Source: Streptomyces sp. TLI_171 (GTDB lineage: Bacteria; Actinomycetota; Actinomycetes; Streptomycetales; Streptomycetaceae). Taken from it: DNA of 64,000 nt. Below the pieces are notes generated by a model. That model ran no database searches. It was not told where the DNA came from and worked only from the letters and a program-made list of their open reading frames with translations. Positions 54,063 through 62,475 of this stretch are shown here, piece by piece. Location of the stretch: the NCBI RefSeq assembly GCF_003610255.1, contig NZ_RAPS01000001.1, forward strand, positions 7,529,001 through 7,593,000, in the 5' to 3' direction. Numbering within the stretch: position 1 is the stretch's first letter; every line of letters begins with the position of its first letter. The position numbers and the translations under genes were made by a program.

Positions 54063-55526
54063 GTGCCCATGACCACCGCCGCCCCCGTCCCCAGCGTCGA
54101 TCCGCGCACCGGCGCCGTCCGCGCCCAGGTCGCCCGCGAAGCCACCCCCGCCGAGGTCGACCGCGCCGTCACCGCCGCCGTCGCCGCGCTGCCCGCCCTC
54201 GCCGACCGCACCCGGCGGGCCGCCCTGCTGCGCGCCGCCGCCGACCGGCTGGACGCCGCCCGCCCCGAGATCCTCGCCGCCGCCGACGCCGAGACCGCCC
54301 TCGGCGAGGCCCGACTCACCGGCGAACTCGCCCGCACCACCTACCAGTTGCGGACCTTCGCCGAGCTGGTCGAGGACGGCCGGTACCTCGACGTGCGGAT
54401 CGACCGCGCCGACCCCGCACTCGGCCGCCCCGACCTGCGGCGCACCAAGACCCCGCTCGGCGCGGTCGCCGTGTTCGCCGCCTCCAACTTCCCGCTCGCC
54501 TTCAGCGTTCCCGGCGGCGACACCGCCAGCGCGCTCGCCGCCGGCTGCCCCGTCGTCGTCAAGGCCCACCCCGCCCACCCCGCCACCGGCGAACTCTGCG
54601 CCCGGCTGATCCGCGAAGCCGCCGCCTCCGTCGGACTCCCGGCCGCCGTCCTCACCCTGCTGCACGGCTTCGAGGCCGGCCCCGCTCTGGTCCGGCACCC
54701 CCTGATCTCCGCCGTCGGCTTCACCGGCTCCCTGCGCGGCGGCCGCCACCTGCACGACCTCGCCGCCGCCCGCCCGCGTCCCATCCCCTTCCACGGCGAA
54801 CTCGGCAGCCTCAACCCGGTGATCGTCACCGACCGGGCCGCCGCCCGGCGCGGCGAGGAGATCGGCGCCGGCCTCGCCGCCTCCTTCACCCTCGGCCAGG
54901 GCCAGTTCTGCACCAAGCCCGGCCTGGTGCTCGTCCCCGCGGACTCCGCGGCGCTCGAGAAGGCCGTCGTCGCGGCCGCCGCCCAGGCGCCCGGCGGGGC
55001 GCTGCTCGACCCGCGGATCCGGGAGGCGTTCCTCGCGGGCGCGGCGGCCCGGGCGGCACTGCCGGGAGTCGAGGTGCTGCTGCCCGCCGCGCCCGGCGGA
55101 GCCGCCCCGCTGGCGGTCCGCCCCGGGATCCTCGCGGTCTCCGCCGCCCAGCTGCACGAGGAGCTGCTGGAGGAGTGCTTCGGCCCGCTCACCGTGCTGG
55201 TCCGCTACCGCTCAGGCGCCGAACTGGACGGTGTGCTGGACCGGTTGGGCGGCAACCTGACCGCCACCCTGCACCTCGGCGACGACGAGCCGCCGGCCGA
55301 GGCCCGCGCCCTGCTCGACCGCCTCGGCGCGCTCGCCGGCCGGATCATCCTCAACGGCTGGCCCACCGGCGTCGCCGTCGCCCCCGCCATGCACCACGGC
55401 GGCCCCTACCCCGCCGCCACCTCCACCGGCACCTCGGTCGGCACCGCCGCCATCGACCGCTGGCTCCGCCCGGTCGCCTACCAGGACGTTCCGCACGACC
55501 TCCTCCCGCCGGAGCTGCGCGACTGA
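54063..55526 (+). CDS. 2,5-dioxovalerate (alpha-ketoglutarate semialdehyde) dehydrogenase
   Basis: A 487-residue aldehyde dehydrogenase of the KGSADH type. The cofactor region has FAASNFPLAFSVPGGDTASA. General base Glu lies in IPFHGELGSLNPV, and the catalytic Cys in LGQGQFCTKPGLVLVP. The C-terminus has GWPTGVAVAPAMHHGGPYPA. FHGELGSLNP and GQFCTKPG are the KGSADH forms of the motifs. It oxidises KdgD's product to 2-oxoglutarate, the last step before the TCA cycle. The GTG at 54063 has GCGAGGAGG before it. It is divergent from the IclR gene and shares operator site 4. Confidence 0.9.
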   Translation: MPMTTAAPVPSVDPRTGAVRAQVAREATPAEVDRAVTAAVAALPALADRTRRAALLRAAADRLDAARPEILAAADAETALGEARLTGELARTTYQLRTFAELVEDGRYLDVRIDRADPALGRPDLRRTKTPLGAVAVFAASNFPLAFSVPGGDTASALAAGCPVVVKAHPAHPATGELCARLIREAAASVGLPAAVLTLLHGFEAGPALVRHPLISAVGFTGSLRGGRHLHDLAAARPRPIPFHGELGSLNPVIVTDRAAARRGEEIGAGLAASFTLGQGQFCTKPGLVLVPADSAALEKAVVAAAAQAPGGALLDPRIREAFLAGAAARAALPGVEVLLPAAPGGAAPLAVRPGILAVSAAQLHEELLEECFGPLTVLVRYRSGAELDGVLDRLGGNLTATLHLGDDEPPAEARALLDRLGALAGRIILNGWPTGVAVAPAMHHGGPYPAATSTGTSVGTAAIDRWLRPVAYQDVPHDLLPPELRD

Positions 55527-55713
55527 CGGCCCGTCAAGGCGGTGGTGGCGAAATGGATGCGGCGGCCCTCGGACAAACCCTCCGGCAGGTGCTCGGGAAT
55601 TCCTCGACTCGCCTTCGAGAGAATCGGCACGGCCGCTGCCTTCGACATGCCTGCGGGGTTGCTTTCGCCCCGTTCGGGCAGCCGGCGAAATCCGTGCTGA
55701 ATATCGCGGAAGC

Positions 55714-56130
55714 ATGAAAGTCGGGTTGGGGGCCAAGGCGCTGCTGCCGGCCCGCGCCCGGGCGGCGACCCCCGTCACGGTGGTGTTCGACGCCGGGGCG
55801 ACCAACCAGCAGTTCACCGTCCCCCCGGGCGTCACCCGGATCGACTTCACCGCCATCGGCGCGGCGGGCGGCGGCTACGTGGAATCGCTGTGGCCCTACA
55901 CGCAGGCCCCGAACTCCGGCGGCGCCGGGGTGGCGCACCTCAGGCTCACCACCGACGGAAACCTGCAGTACGTCACCGGCACCCGGATCCGGTGGTCCTC
56001 GAACACCGCCCCGGTCCCCGGCCGGCCCTCCGCCGTCCAGCTCAAACTGCAGACCGACGGGAACCTCGCCCTCTACGGCGCCGACGGCCGCTACCGGTGG
56101 GACGCCGAGGTCGCCCCCGTCTGCCCGTAG
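55714..56130 (+). CDS. Small B-lectin-like protein without signal peptide
   Basis: A 138-residue protein. Residues ~20-50 (PVTVVFDAGATNQQFTVPPG) resemble the first strand region of secreted glycine-rich beta proteins. Residues ~75-135 carry two bulb-lectin-type units: LRLTTDGNLQYVTG and LKLQTDGNLALYGADGRYRW, close to QxDGNLVLY. Such repeats bind mannose-type sugars or are structural. The N-terminus MKVGLGAKALLPARARA is not a normal signal peptide. The start may be wrong, or the gene may be truncated at its 5' end. An AT-richer stretch at 55600-55700 may be the promoter or the old 5' end. Confidence 0.6.
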   Translation: MKVGLGAKALLPARARAATPVTVVFDAGATNQQFTVPPGVTRIDFTAIGAAGGGYVESLWPYTQAPNSGGAGVAHLRLTTDGNLQYVTGTRIRWSSNTAPVPGRPSAVQLKLQTDGNLALYGADGRYRWDAEVAPVCP

Positions 56131-56194
56131 CGCCCCGCACCCGGCCCGCGGAGCCGCTCCCCGGCCGGGCGGCGTCGGGTGGCAGGATGCCCGG

Positions 56195-57301
56195 ATGGAC
56201 GAGATCACCGCGGCCGCCGCGCGGCTGCTGGGCACCGGGCTGTCCGAAGCCGTCGACCTCGGCGGCAGCCGACGCACCACCGTGCTGCGCTGCCGCACCG
56301 AGGACGGCGGCACCGTCGTCGTCAAGGCGTACACCGGAGGGCCGGACGCCCTGCGCAGCTTCACCGCCGAGGCCGCCGGACTCACCCTCGGGCTGGCCGG
56401 GCCGCCGCTGCTCGCGGTCGACCCCGAGATGCCGCTCCTGGTCCTGGGGGACCTCGGCACCGCCCCCACCCTCGCCGACCTGCTGCTCGGCGCGGACCCG
56501 CAGGCCGCGGAGGCGGGCCTGCTGGCCTGGGCCCGCGGACTCGGCCGGCTGGCGGCCGCCTCGGTCGACCGGATGCCCGAACTCGCAGCCCTGTGGCAGC
56601 GGTTCGACCGCGGGATGCCGACCTGGGCGGAGCAGCCGTGGATCACGGACAACGCCGTCCGGTTCCCCGACACGCTCGCCACGGCCGGCATCGCCCTCCC
56701 CGCCGGGCTGGCGGACGAACTGGCCGGCATCGGCACCGCCGGCGGCGAGTCGTACCCGGCCTTCACGCCCGGGGACACCTGCCCCGACAACAACCTGCTC
56801 ACCGCGGACGGCCTGCGGCTGCTCGACTTCGAGGCCGCCTGCTTCCAGTCGGTCTTCCTCACCGCGGCGTACTGCCGGATGCCGTTCTCCTCCTGCTGGT
56901 GCGTCTTCGCCCTCCCGCCCGGCCTGGCCCGGCGGATCGAGGACGCCTACCGCGCCGAGGTGGTCCCGGCCTTTCCGGCCCTCGCCGACGACACGCGCTG
57001 GGAGAGCGGGATCCGCGACGCCGTCGCCGTCTGGACGATCGACGCCACCGTGCGACTGCTGCCCCGCACCGCCGAGGACGGCCCGCTGCACCCCACCCGC
57101 CGCCCCGTCCCGACCCGGCGTCAACTGCTGCGCCACCGCTGGGAACAGGCCGCCCGGCTGGACGGAGTCCCGGCCCTCGCCGAGACCTTCGCCCGACTGC
57201 TGGACCAGGTCGCCGCGCCGTGGCACGTCGACCCGCTGCCCGGCTACCCCGCCTTCCGCACCCGAGAACCCTGCAACCCGCTCGCCATGCTCAGGTCCTG
57301 A
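56195..57301 (+). CDS. Aminoglycoside-phosphotransferase-like kinase
   Basis: A 368-residue APH/choline-kinase-fold protein. The N-lobe has VVVKAYTGGPDALRSFTAEA (ATP-binding Lys) and LLVLGDLGTAPTLADLL as the hinge. The catalytic loop reads TPGDTCPDNNLLT instead of HGDLHPGNIL: the usual His is replaced by Thr, but Asp and Asn remain. LRLLDFEAA is the Mg-binding DFE. The substrate is unknown, and streptomycetes hold many such genes. The ATG at 56195 follows a weak GGCAGG site. Confidence 0.8.
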   Translation: MDEITAAAARLLGTGLSEAVDLGGSRRTTVLRCRTEDGGTVVVKAYTGGPDALRSFTAEAAGLTLGLAGPPLLAVDPEMPLLVLGDLGTAPTLADLLLGADPQAAEAGLLAWARGLGRLAAASVDRMPELAALWQRFDRGMPTWAEQPWITDNAVRFPDTLATAGIALPAGLADELAGIGTAGGESYPAFTPGDTCPDNNLLTADGLRLLDFEAACFQSVFLTAAYCRMPFSSCWCVFALPPGLARRIEDAYRAEVVPAFPALADDTRWESGIRDAVAVWTIDATVRLLPRTAEDGPLHPTRRPVPTRRQLLRHRWEQAARLDGVPALAETFARLLDQVAAPWHVDPLPGYPAFRTREPCNPLAMLRS

Positions 57302-57458
57302 CGCATGGCGTGGCGTACGGTCCTCGCCAAGCACCGGCAGGTGAGGGCCCGTCGTCGAGGGTGGGGCGTCGGCGGCCGTCGGGCGTGCGATCACGATGGC
57401 CCGCGGTGGAACTGCGGTGGGCCGGTGCTGCGTTGGAGTTGCTGGAGAGAGGGGTCCG

Positions 57459-57968
57459 GTGAGGAAGACGCGTCAGCGCGATCGGGACATGCAGGGGCCG
57501 CAGTCGCCGTGGGACGAGATCGTGCCCGGGCTCTGGATGGGCGGCCACTACTGGACCGATCCGGCGGGAGAGCTCCAACCCGTCGTGGTGGGCAGCGAGT
57601 TCGACCTGGTGGTCAGCCTGTACAGCCGGGCAGGGCACGGTCCGGAGGCCGGCGTCGAAGAGCTGGTCGCCGAGGTCCCCGACGGGCCGCTGACCTCCGA
57701 CCAGCTCGGTGCGGTCCAGCAGGTCGCGCTCGCCGCAGCCCGGGCCGTCGGCGAGGGACGCACCACGCTGGTCCGCTGCCACTCCGGCTACAACCGCTCC
57801 GGGCTGGTGGTGGCCCAGGCACTCGTCCACCTCGGCCAGGAAGCCGAGGAGGCGATCCGGCTCGTCCAGCGGCAGCGGTCGCCGTGGGCGCTGAACAACG
57901 ACACCTTCCGGGACTACCTGCGCTCGGGACTGGAGATCGCCCGGCTGCTGACCGGACTGCACGGCTGA
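57459..57968 (+). CDS. Dual-specificity/tyrosine protein phosphatase
   Basis: A 169-residue Cys-dependent phosphatase. The P-loop VRCHSGYNRSGLVVAQ has the CX5R signature (Cys, Arg six later). The preceding YSRAGHGPEA holds the general-acid region and LVHLGQEAEEAIRLVQRQR the helix after the P-loop. The start was placed at GTG 57459, which follows GGAGAGAGGGG. The length is that of small DSP-like enzymes. It probably acts on protein or small-molecule phosphates in the cytosol. The gene is alone. Confidence 0.85.
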   Translation: MRKTRQRDRDMQGPQSPWDEIVPGLWMGGHYWTDPAGELQPVVVGSEFDLVVSLYSRAGHGPEAGVEELVAEVPDGPLTSDQLGAVQQVALAAARAVGEGRTTLVRCHSGYNRSGLVVAQALVHLGQEAEEAIRLVQRQRSPWALNNDTFRDYLRSGLEIARLLTGLHG

Positions 57969-58063
57969 CCCGGGGCACGGTCGGTCGTCGTGACAACCGT
58001 CATGCCGAAGCGGTGCAAGGCCGCACTTCTGCACGGGATCTGACGACTCCTAAGGTGAGGACC

Positions 58064-58420
58064 ATGACGAACACGGGGAACGCCGAGGACAGCGAGCGCA
58101 CCGACGTCCGGATCAGCCTCATCGGAGGCACCCGGTTGGAGGGGCAGGAGATCCACAGCCGCACGCTCACCGCCTCGCTGGTCGGCGGCGCGGACATCGA
58201 CCTCACCGACGTCGAGATCCCGGACGGCGCCGAGCTGCGCATCACCAAGCTGAGCCTGGTCGGCGGCGTCCACCTGCGGGTCCGGCCGGAGGTCAAGGTC
58301 GTCGTGACGGGCATCCGGCTGGGCGGCGTCAGCGACGACGGGCCGACCGTGCCGAACGGGCCGACCGTGCACGTCGCGGCGTGGGGTCTGGTCGGCGGCG
58401 TGCGGGTGGACCGCGACTGA
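58064..58420 (+). CDS. LiaF-like C-terminal domain protein
   Basis: A 118-residue protein that is nearly all beta strands. It has SLIGGTRLEGQEI, LTASLVGGADIDLTDVEIPD, LSLVGGVHLRVRP and GLVGGVRVDRD, the repeating xLxGG turns of LiaF/DUF2154 domains. In Firmicutes LiaF inhibits a cell-envelope stress sensor kinase through this domain. Here there are no transmembrane helices or DUF1707 region, so it is a free cytosolic domain. The ATG at 58064 has AAGGTGAGG before it. Function is unknown. Confidence 0.75.
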   Translation: MTNTGNAEDSERTDVRISLIGGTRLEGQEIHSRTLTASLVGGADIDLTDVEIPDGAELRITKLSLVGGVHLRVRPEVKVVVTGIRLGGVSDDGPTVPNGPTVHVAAWGLVGGVRVDRD

Positions 58421-58428
58421 GCCGGGCT

Positions 58429-58443
58429 CCCCGGAAACCGGGG
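58429..58443 (+). terminator. Short hairpin after the LiaF-like gene
   Basis: CCCCGG (58429-58434) and CCGGGG (58438-58443) pair perfectly with an AAA loop, 9 bp after the stop codon. Confidence 0.5.
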
Positions 58444-58521
58444 CGGGGTACAGGACCGGGCGGTGGGCCGATAGGGTGACTGCCGCCAGACGAGTTATCG
58501 AGAAACAAAGGGGAGGCCCCC

Positions 58522-58734
58522 GTGGCTGACATCGAGGCGGCACGGACGGCGTTCGCGCGCTTGGACGTCGACGGTGATGGACGCGTGACGGCGAGCGAGT
58601 ACAAGTCGGTCATGGCGCAGCTGGGCGACTTCCACGTCACCGAGACGGTCGCCCAGGCGATCATCAACGCCAAGGACGCCAACGGCGACGGCCGCCTGTC
58701 CTTCGAGGAGTTCTGGGCGTCCATCTCCAAGTGA
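58522..58734 (+). CDS. EF-hand calcium-binding protein (calmodulin-like, small)
   Basis: A 70-residue acidic protein with two EF-hands. The loops are DVDGDGRVTASE (~15-26) and DANGDGRLSFEE (~52-63), each with Asp/Asn at positions 1, 3 and 5, Gly at 6 and Glu at 12. Flanking helices are normal. It resembles the small streptomycete CabB/CabD calcium buffers. The GTG at 58522 has GGGGAGG before it. It is cytosolic and probably buffers or senses Ca2+ during growth or sporulation. Confidence 0.9.
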   Translation: MADIEAARTAFARLDVDGDGRVTASEYKSVMAQLGDFHVTETVAQAIINAKDANGDGRLSFEEFWASISK

Positions 58735-58903
58735 CCCACCCGCAGGGCCCCGGCACCCGCTGCCCCTGCCCCACGCCCGCCCGCACCCGGCCCCACCGGC
58801 CCCGCGCGGCGGGCGTCGGCGTACCTCACCGCCTGGGCCCTGCACGTGTGGCGGTCGGTGCGCGACGAGCCGAGGCCGGCCGGGTTCTGAGCGGCGGCCG
58901 GGC

Positions 58904-59416
58904 TCAGCCGACGCGGGCCGGCCAGGACCGGTAGTGGGTGGCGAACGGCTCGGCGCTGTCGCGCAGAGCGGTGGTCAGCCACCGAGCGGCGTGGTCGGCG
59001 TGGGCGAGAACGTGCGGGGGGTAGGCGTAGCGAGTGCGGTGCTCGGCGAACTCGTCGTGGTCGAGGACCTGGACGGAGCCGTCGTTGCGGGCGCGGCAGA
59101 CGTCCAGGTCGAGGTCGACCATGGTCACCTCTTGCGGGGTCGGCCAGCTGGACGCGGTGGTGACGTCGCAGTAGACGTCCAGGTGGGCGGGCGGCCCCTG
59201 GAAGAGGGCGGTCCACCAGGCGTTGCGAGGGACGAGCATGACGCGAGGCTCCCGCGTGGTGTAGACGGCGGGCCGGTCGCCCTTTCCGTAGACCGTGCCG
59301 ATCGGGGCGCCGAGCCAGACTCCGTGCGCGTCCTCGCCGAGGTGCCGCATGGTGTGGTGCCAGTGCAAGGCGCCGTCGAACTTGCGCACCACGAACCGGA
59401 CTTCTGTGTCAACCAT
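58904..59416 (-). CDS. DUF402 (FomD/YgaC-like) protein
   Basis: A 170-residue DUF402 protein. The conserved VRFVVRKFDGALHWHHTMRH, RPAVYTTREPRVMLVPRNAW and VTMVDLDLDVCRARNDGSVQ with LDHDEFAEHRTRYAYP are all there; Asp and Glu in the last two bind a metal in homologues. The family includes FomD of the fosfomycin cluster (a CMP-phosphonate hydrolase) and nucleotide phosphatases. The cellular substrate here is unknown. The frameshifted lipase gene ends 9 bp before its start, so they may be cotranscribed. Confidence 0.85.
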   Translation of the reverse strand: MVDTEVRFVVRKFDGALHWHHTMRHLGEDAHGVWLGAPIGTVYGKGDRPAVYTTREPRVMLVPRNAWWTALFQGPPAHLDVYCDVTTASSWPTPQEVTMVDLDLDVCRARNDGSVQVLDHDEFAEHRTRYAYPPHVLAHADHAARWLTTALRDSAEPFATHYRSWPARVG

Positions 59417-59425
59417 GGGCGGAGG

Positions 59426-60350
59426 CTATGCGGCGAAGCGGGTGCGGAGGAAGGCGGCGGCCTGGGCGTTGGCGGTGCGGGCGGCGGCGAGGGGGCCGGT
59501 CATGGTGAAGAAGCCGTGGGCCATGCCGGGGTAGCGGGTGAGTTCGACGGGTACGCCGGCTGCGGTGAGGCGGGCCGCGTAGGCCTCCGCCTGGTCGCGC
59601 AGCGGGTCGTACTCGGCGGTGAGGACCAGGGCCGGGGGAGACCGGTCAGGTCCGGGGCGCGCAGGGGGAGGCCAGGGGGTGGGCGGCGGCCTCGGGGGTG
59701 GGGAGGTAGTGGCGGCGGTACCAGGCGACGGAGTGGTGGTTGAACAGCCACGGGTCGGTGTTCTCGCGCAGCGAGGGGTCGTCGGCCAGCTGGTCGGTGT
59801 TGGGGTAGATCAGTAGCTGGGCCGCCAGCGGCAGGTCACGGGCGAGCAGCGTGACGGCCGCCGCCAGGTTGCCGCCCGCGCTGTCGCCGCCGACCGCCAG
59901 CCGGGCCGGGTCCACGTCCAACTCCTCGGCGTGGCCGGCGACCCAGCGCAGCGCGGCGTGGCAGTCGTGCACCGCCGCCGGGAACGGGTGCTCGGGCGCC
60001 AGCCGGTAGCCGACGGACACCACCAGGCAGCCGGCCGCCGCGGCGAGGTCTCGGCAGAGCGCGTCGGCGGTGTCGATGCTGCCGAGCGTCCACCCGCCGC
60101 CGAAGTAGTACAGCAGCGCGGGAAGCGACCGTCCGGCACTGGGTCGGTAGAGCCGGACCGGCAGCTCGCCACCCGGGCCCGGCAGGTGACGGTCGGTCAC
60201 CTCGTGCAGGGTGCGGGGCGGGGCGGCATCGGCCCGGATCGCGGCCAGGTCGGCCGCCCGGGCCTGCTCCACGGTCAGCGTGTACAGCGGCGCCGCGCCG
60301 GTGCGGGCGCGTTCGGCGCGCAGAGCGCGGAGGTGGGGGTGCAGAGGCAT
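59426..60350 (-). pseudogene. Alpha/beta hydrolase (HSL-type esterase) with two frameshifts
   Basis: The first frame gives MPLHPHLRALRAERARTGAA, a PALLYYFGGGWTLGS oxyanion region (first residue of HGGGW changed to Phe), the nucleophile AVGGDSAGGNLAA, and stops after HPLASP. The rest of the enzyme follows in other frames: LRAPDLTGL, then ALVLTAEYDPLRDQAEAY (catalytic Asp), GMAHGFFTM (catalytic His) and a TAG at 59426. One more base in each of the G5 runs at 59665-59669 and 59635-59639 gives a continuous 308-residue HSL-family esterase. It is either an assembly artefact or a recently broken gene. Confidence 0.75.
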
Positions 60351-60476
60351 CGCAGCAGGCTCCGAGAGGTGGAGGGGACGGGAGGTGGAGGGGACGGGAG
60401 GGCAGCGGGGCGGACGGTTGGGGGGCCAAGAGGGGGGCGGAGGAGGGCGACGGGCAGAGCGGGGCGGGGCGAGGGG

Positions 60477-61199
60477 TCAGGTGGGGGGTTCCGGCCAGTG
60501 GTGGAGGGTGGCTCGGAAGGTGGAGGCGCCGGCCAGGGCGACGGCGGCTCGGTAGCCGGGTGGGGCGGGGAGGTCGAGGACGCGGTAGGCGAGGGACCAG
60601 GCGTCGTCCGGGTGGGTGGGGGCGCCGGTCGGGGTGTGGAGCAGGGGAATGCGCAGGCCCTGGGTGAGGCGGCCACCGTGGGCCTTGACCAGGGCTTCCT
60701 TGCGGGCCCACAGGCGGGCGAAGCGTTCGGCCCGGCGGTCCGGGTCGGTGGCGGCGCGGACGAAGCGGACCTCCTCGGGCGGGAAGTGGCGTTCTGCCAG
60801 CGCGGTGGCGAGCCGCTCCGGCAGGACCCGCTGGATGTCGACCCCGACCGCGCGGGTGGCCGATACTGCGACCAGGGCGAGGTCGTCGGAGTGCGAGAGG
60901 TTCACCTCCGCGCCGGTGTGTCGGCCGGTCAGCTCCGGTTTGCCGTGCGGGCCGTGCCGCCACCGGAGCTCGGCCGGCACGACGCCGAGGCACCCGGCGA
61001 CGATGTGCCGGGTCGCGCCGTGCGCCAGCACGAAACGCCGCCGGTCCACGGCCGAGCGGTAGCCGGCGGCGCGGGCCCGCTCGTCCTGGTCCAGCACCGC
61101 GAGCAGGCCGGCGACGGCGGGGGCGGGCAGCTCGTCGGGCACCAGCCAGAGCCGGACCGTGTCGGGACCGGGCGCGCGGTCGACGGACGGCCGGGTCAT
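60477..61199 (-). CDS. 4'-phosphopantetheinyl transferase (Sfp type)
   Basis: A 240-residue Sfp-type PPTase. Motifs in order: GPHGKPELTG, AEVNLSHSDDLALVAVS, VGVDIQRVLP (the GVDIE Mg site with Gln in the last place) and FARLWARKEALVKAHGGRL (WxxKEA). It activates carrier domains of NRPS or PKS enzymes by adding the phosphopantetheine arm from CoA. The ATG at 61199 overlaps the hpgT stop by 4 bases, so it is the end gene of the hmo-hpgT operon and probably serves that cluster's NRPS. Confidence 0.9.
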   Translation of the reverse strand: MTRPSVDRAPGPDTVRLWLVPDELPAPAVAGLLAVLDQDERARAAGYRSAVDRRRFVLAHGATRHIVAGCLGVVPAELRWRHGPHGKPELTGRHTGAEVNLSHSDDLALVAVSATRAVGVDIQRVLPERLATALAERHFPPEEVRFVRAATDPDRRAERFARLWARKEALVKAHGGRLTQGLRIPLLHTPTGAPTHPDDAWSLAYRVLDLPAPPGYRAAVALAGASTFRATLHHWPEPPT

Positions 61200-62473
61200 G
61201 CGCGGTCGGCGAGCAGCCGGGCCAGGCGGCGCACGCCCTCCTCGATCTGCGCGGGCTCCAGCGCGCTGCAGGACAGCCGCAGCGCGCGGCGCCCGCCGTC
61301 GCCGGAGTGGAAGAAGGACATCGGTGTCCACAGCACCCCGTAGTCGCGGCCGGACACCTCCAGCAGCGCCTCGTCCGCGTCCACCGGCACCTCGACCACG
61401 ACGAAGAACCCGCCGTCCGGCGCGTTCCACCGGACGTCCGGCCGGTCGGCGAAGGAGTGCTGCAGGGCGGCCAGCAGGGTGCGCAGGCCGTGGCGGTAGA
61501 ACGCGGCCTTCTGCTTGACGGCCGTCCGCAGGCTGCAGCCGGACTCCAGCAGGAACCCGCCGACCAGGGCCTGCGCGATCGGCGAGCTGTTCACGGTGAG
61601 CAGGCTCTTCACGGTCGACAGCTGTTCGGCGAGCAGGGTGCGGGCGCCCCGACGGTCCGTCACCCGCTGGTCGGCGACCAGGAAGCCGATCCTCGCGCCG
61701 GGGAAGCAGGTCTTGGCGAACGAGCCCAGGTAGAGCACCCGCCGGTCGGTGTCCAGCGCCTTCAGCGAGGACCCCGGCCGCCCGTCGAGCCCGAACAGAC
61801 CGTACGGGTCGTCCTCCAGCACCAGCAGGTCCGCCTCGGCCGCGACCTCCAGCAGTCGCCGCCGGGCCGCGGGCGGCAGCGAGACGCCCGACGGGTTGGC
61901 GAAGTCCGGCACCAGGTACAGCGCGCGGGGTCGGCGGCCGGATGCCCGCACGGCCCGCGCCACCGCCAGGACCTGTTCCGGGTCGAGGCCGCTCGCCGTC
62001 TCCGGTACCGGGACCACCTCGATGCCCAGCAGCCGGGCCGCGCCCGTGAAGCCGACGTAGCACGGGTCCACCGCGAGCACCACGTCCTCGGGGCCGGCGC
62101 ACAGGCCGCGCAGCGCCACCACCATCGCCTCCTGGGCGCCCGAGGTCACCATCACCGCCTCGGGCGGCACCTCGACGCCCTCGTCCTTCGCCAGCATCCG
62201 CGCGATCAGCTCGCCCAGGTGGCCGTTGGTCCGCCCGTACTGCAGCAGGTGGCGGTCCCGCTGCGCGGCGTCCAGCCCGAGCCGCTCCAGGTGGGCCAGG
62301 TAGGTGTCCAGGTAGCGGGGCAGGTCGGCGGCGGAGTGGAAGCCCTCGTAGGGGCGGCCTGCCGCCAGCGAGACGGCGTCCGGGAAGCGCGCCGCGACCT
62401 CGTTCAGGAAGTTCATCGACGCCGAGGCCGGGTCGGACACCGACACGTGCAGGTCGGCGAGGGCGAGTTCCAT
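61196..62473 (-). CDS. hpgT: 4-hydroxyphenylglycine aminotransferase (HpgT-like)
   Basis: A 425-residue fold-type-I PLP aminotransferase. LHVSVSDPASASMNFLNEVA, FPDAVSLAAGRP, QYGRTNGHLGELIARML, PDFANPSGV, LVLEDDPYG and LGSFAKTCFPGARIGF (Schiff-base Lys in FAK) are seen. The opening and RWNAPDGGFFVVVEVP match HpgT of glycopeptide pathways, which makes hydroxy- or dihydroxyphenylglycine from the glyoxylate. The ATG at 62473 follows GGGAG. The upstream gene is a 4-hydroxymandelate oxidase, the preceding step. General MocR-type transaminases are the alternative, but the gene pair makes that unlikely. Confidence 0.88.
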   Translation of the reverse strand: MELALADLHVSVSDPASASMNFLNEVAARFPDAVSLAAGRPYEGFHSAADLPRYLDTYLAHLERLGLDAAQRDRHLLQYGRTNGHLGELIARMLAKDEGVEVPPEAVMVTSGAQEAMVVALRGLCAGPEDVVLAVDPCYVGFTGAARLLGIEVVPVPETASGLDPEQVLAVARAVRASGRRPRALYLVPDFANPSGVSLPPAARRRLLEVAAEADLLVLEDDPYGLFGLDGRPGSSLKALDTDRRVLYLGSFAKTCFPGARIGFLVADQRVTDRRGARTLLAEQLSTVKSLLTVNSSPIAQALVGGFLLESGCSLRTAVKQKAAFYRHGLRTLLAALQHSFADRPDVRWNAPDGGFFVVVEVPVDADEALLEVSGRDYGVLWTPMSFFHSGDGGRRALRLSCSALEPAQIEEGVRRLARLLADRA

Positions 62474-62475
62474 CG

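Noticed and set aside
58735..58903. Small frames between the EF-hand gene and the DUF402 gene
   Set aside because: They are Pro/Arg-rich, without ribosome sites or conserved features. The stretch is short and looks like ordinary intergenic DNA.
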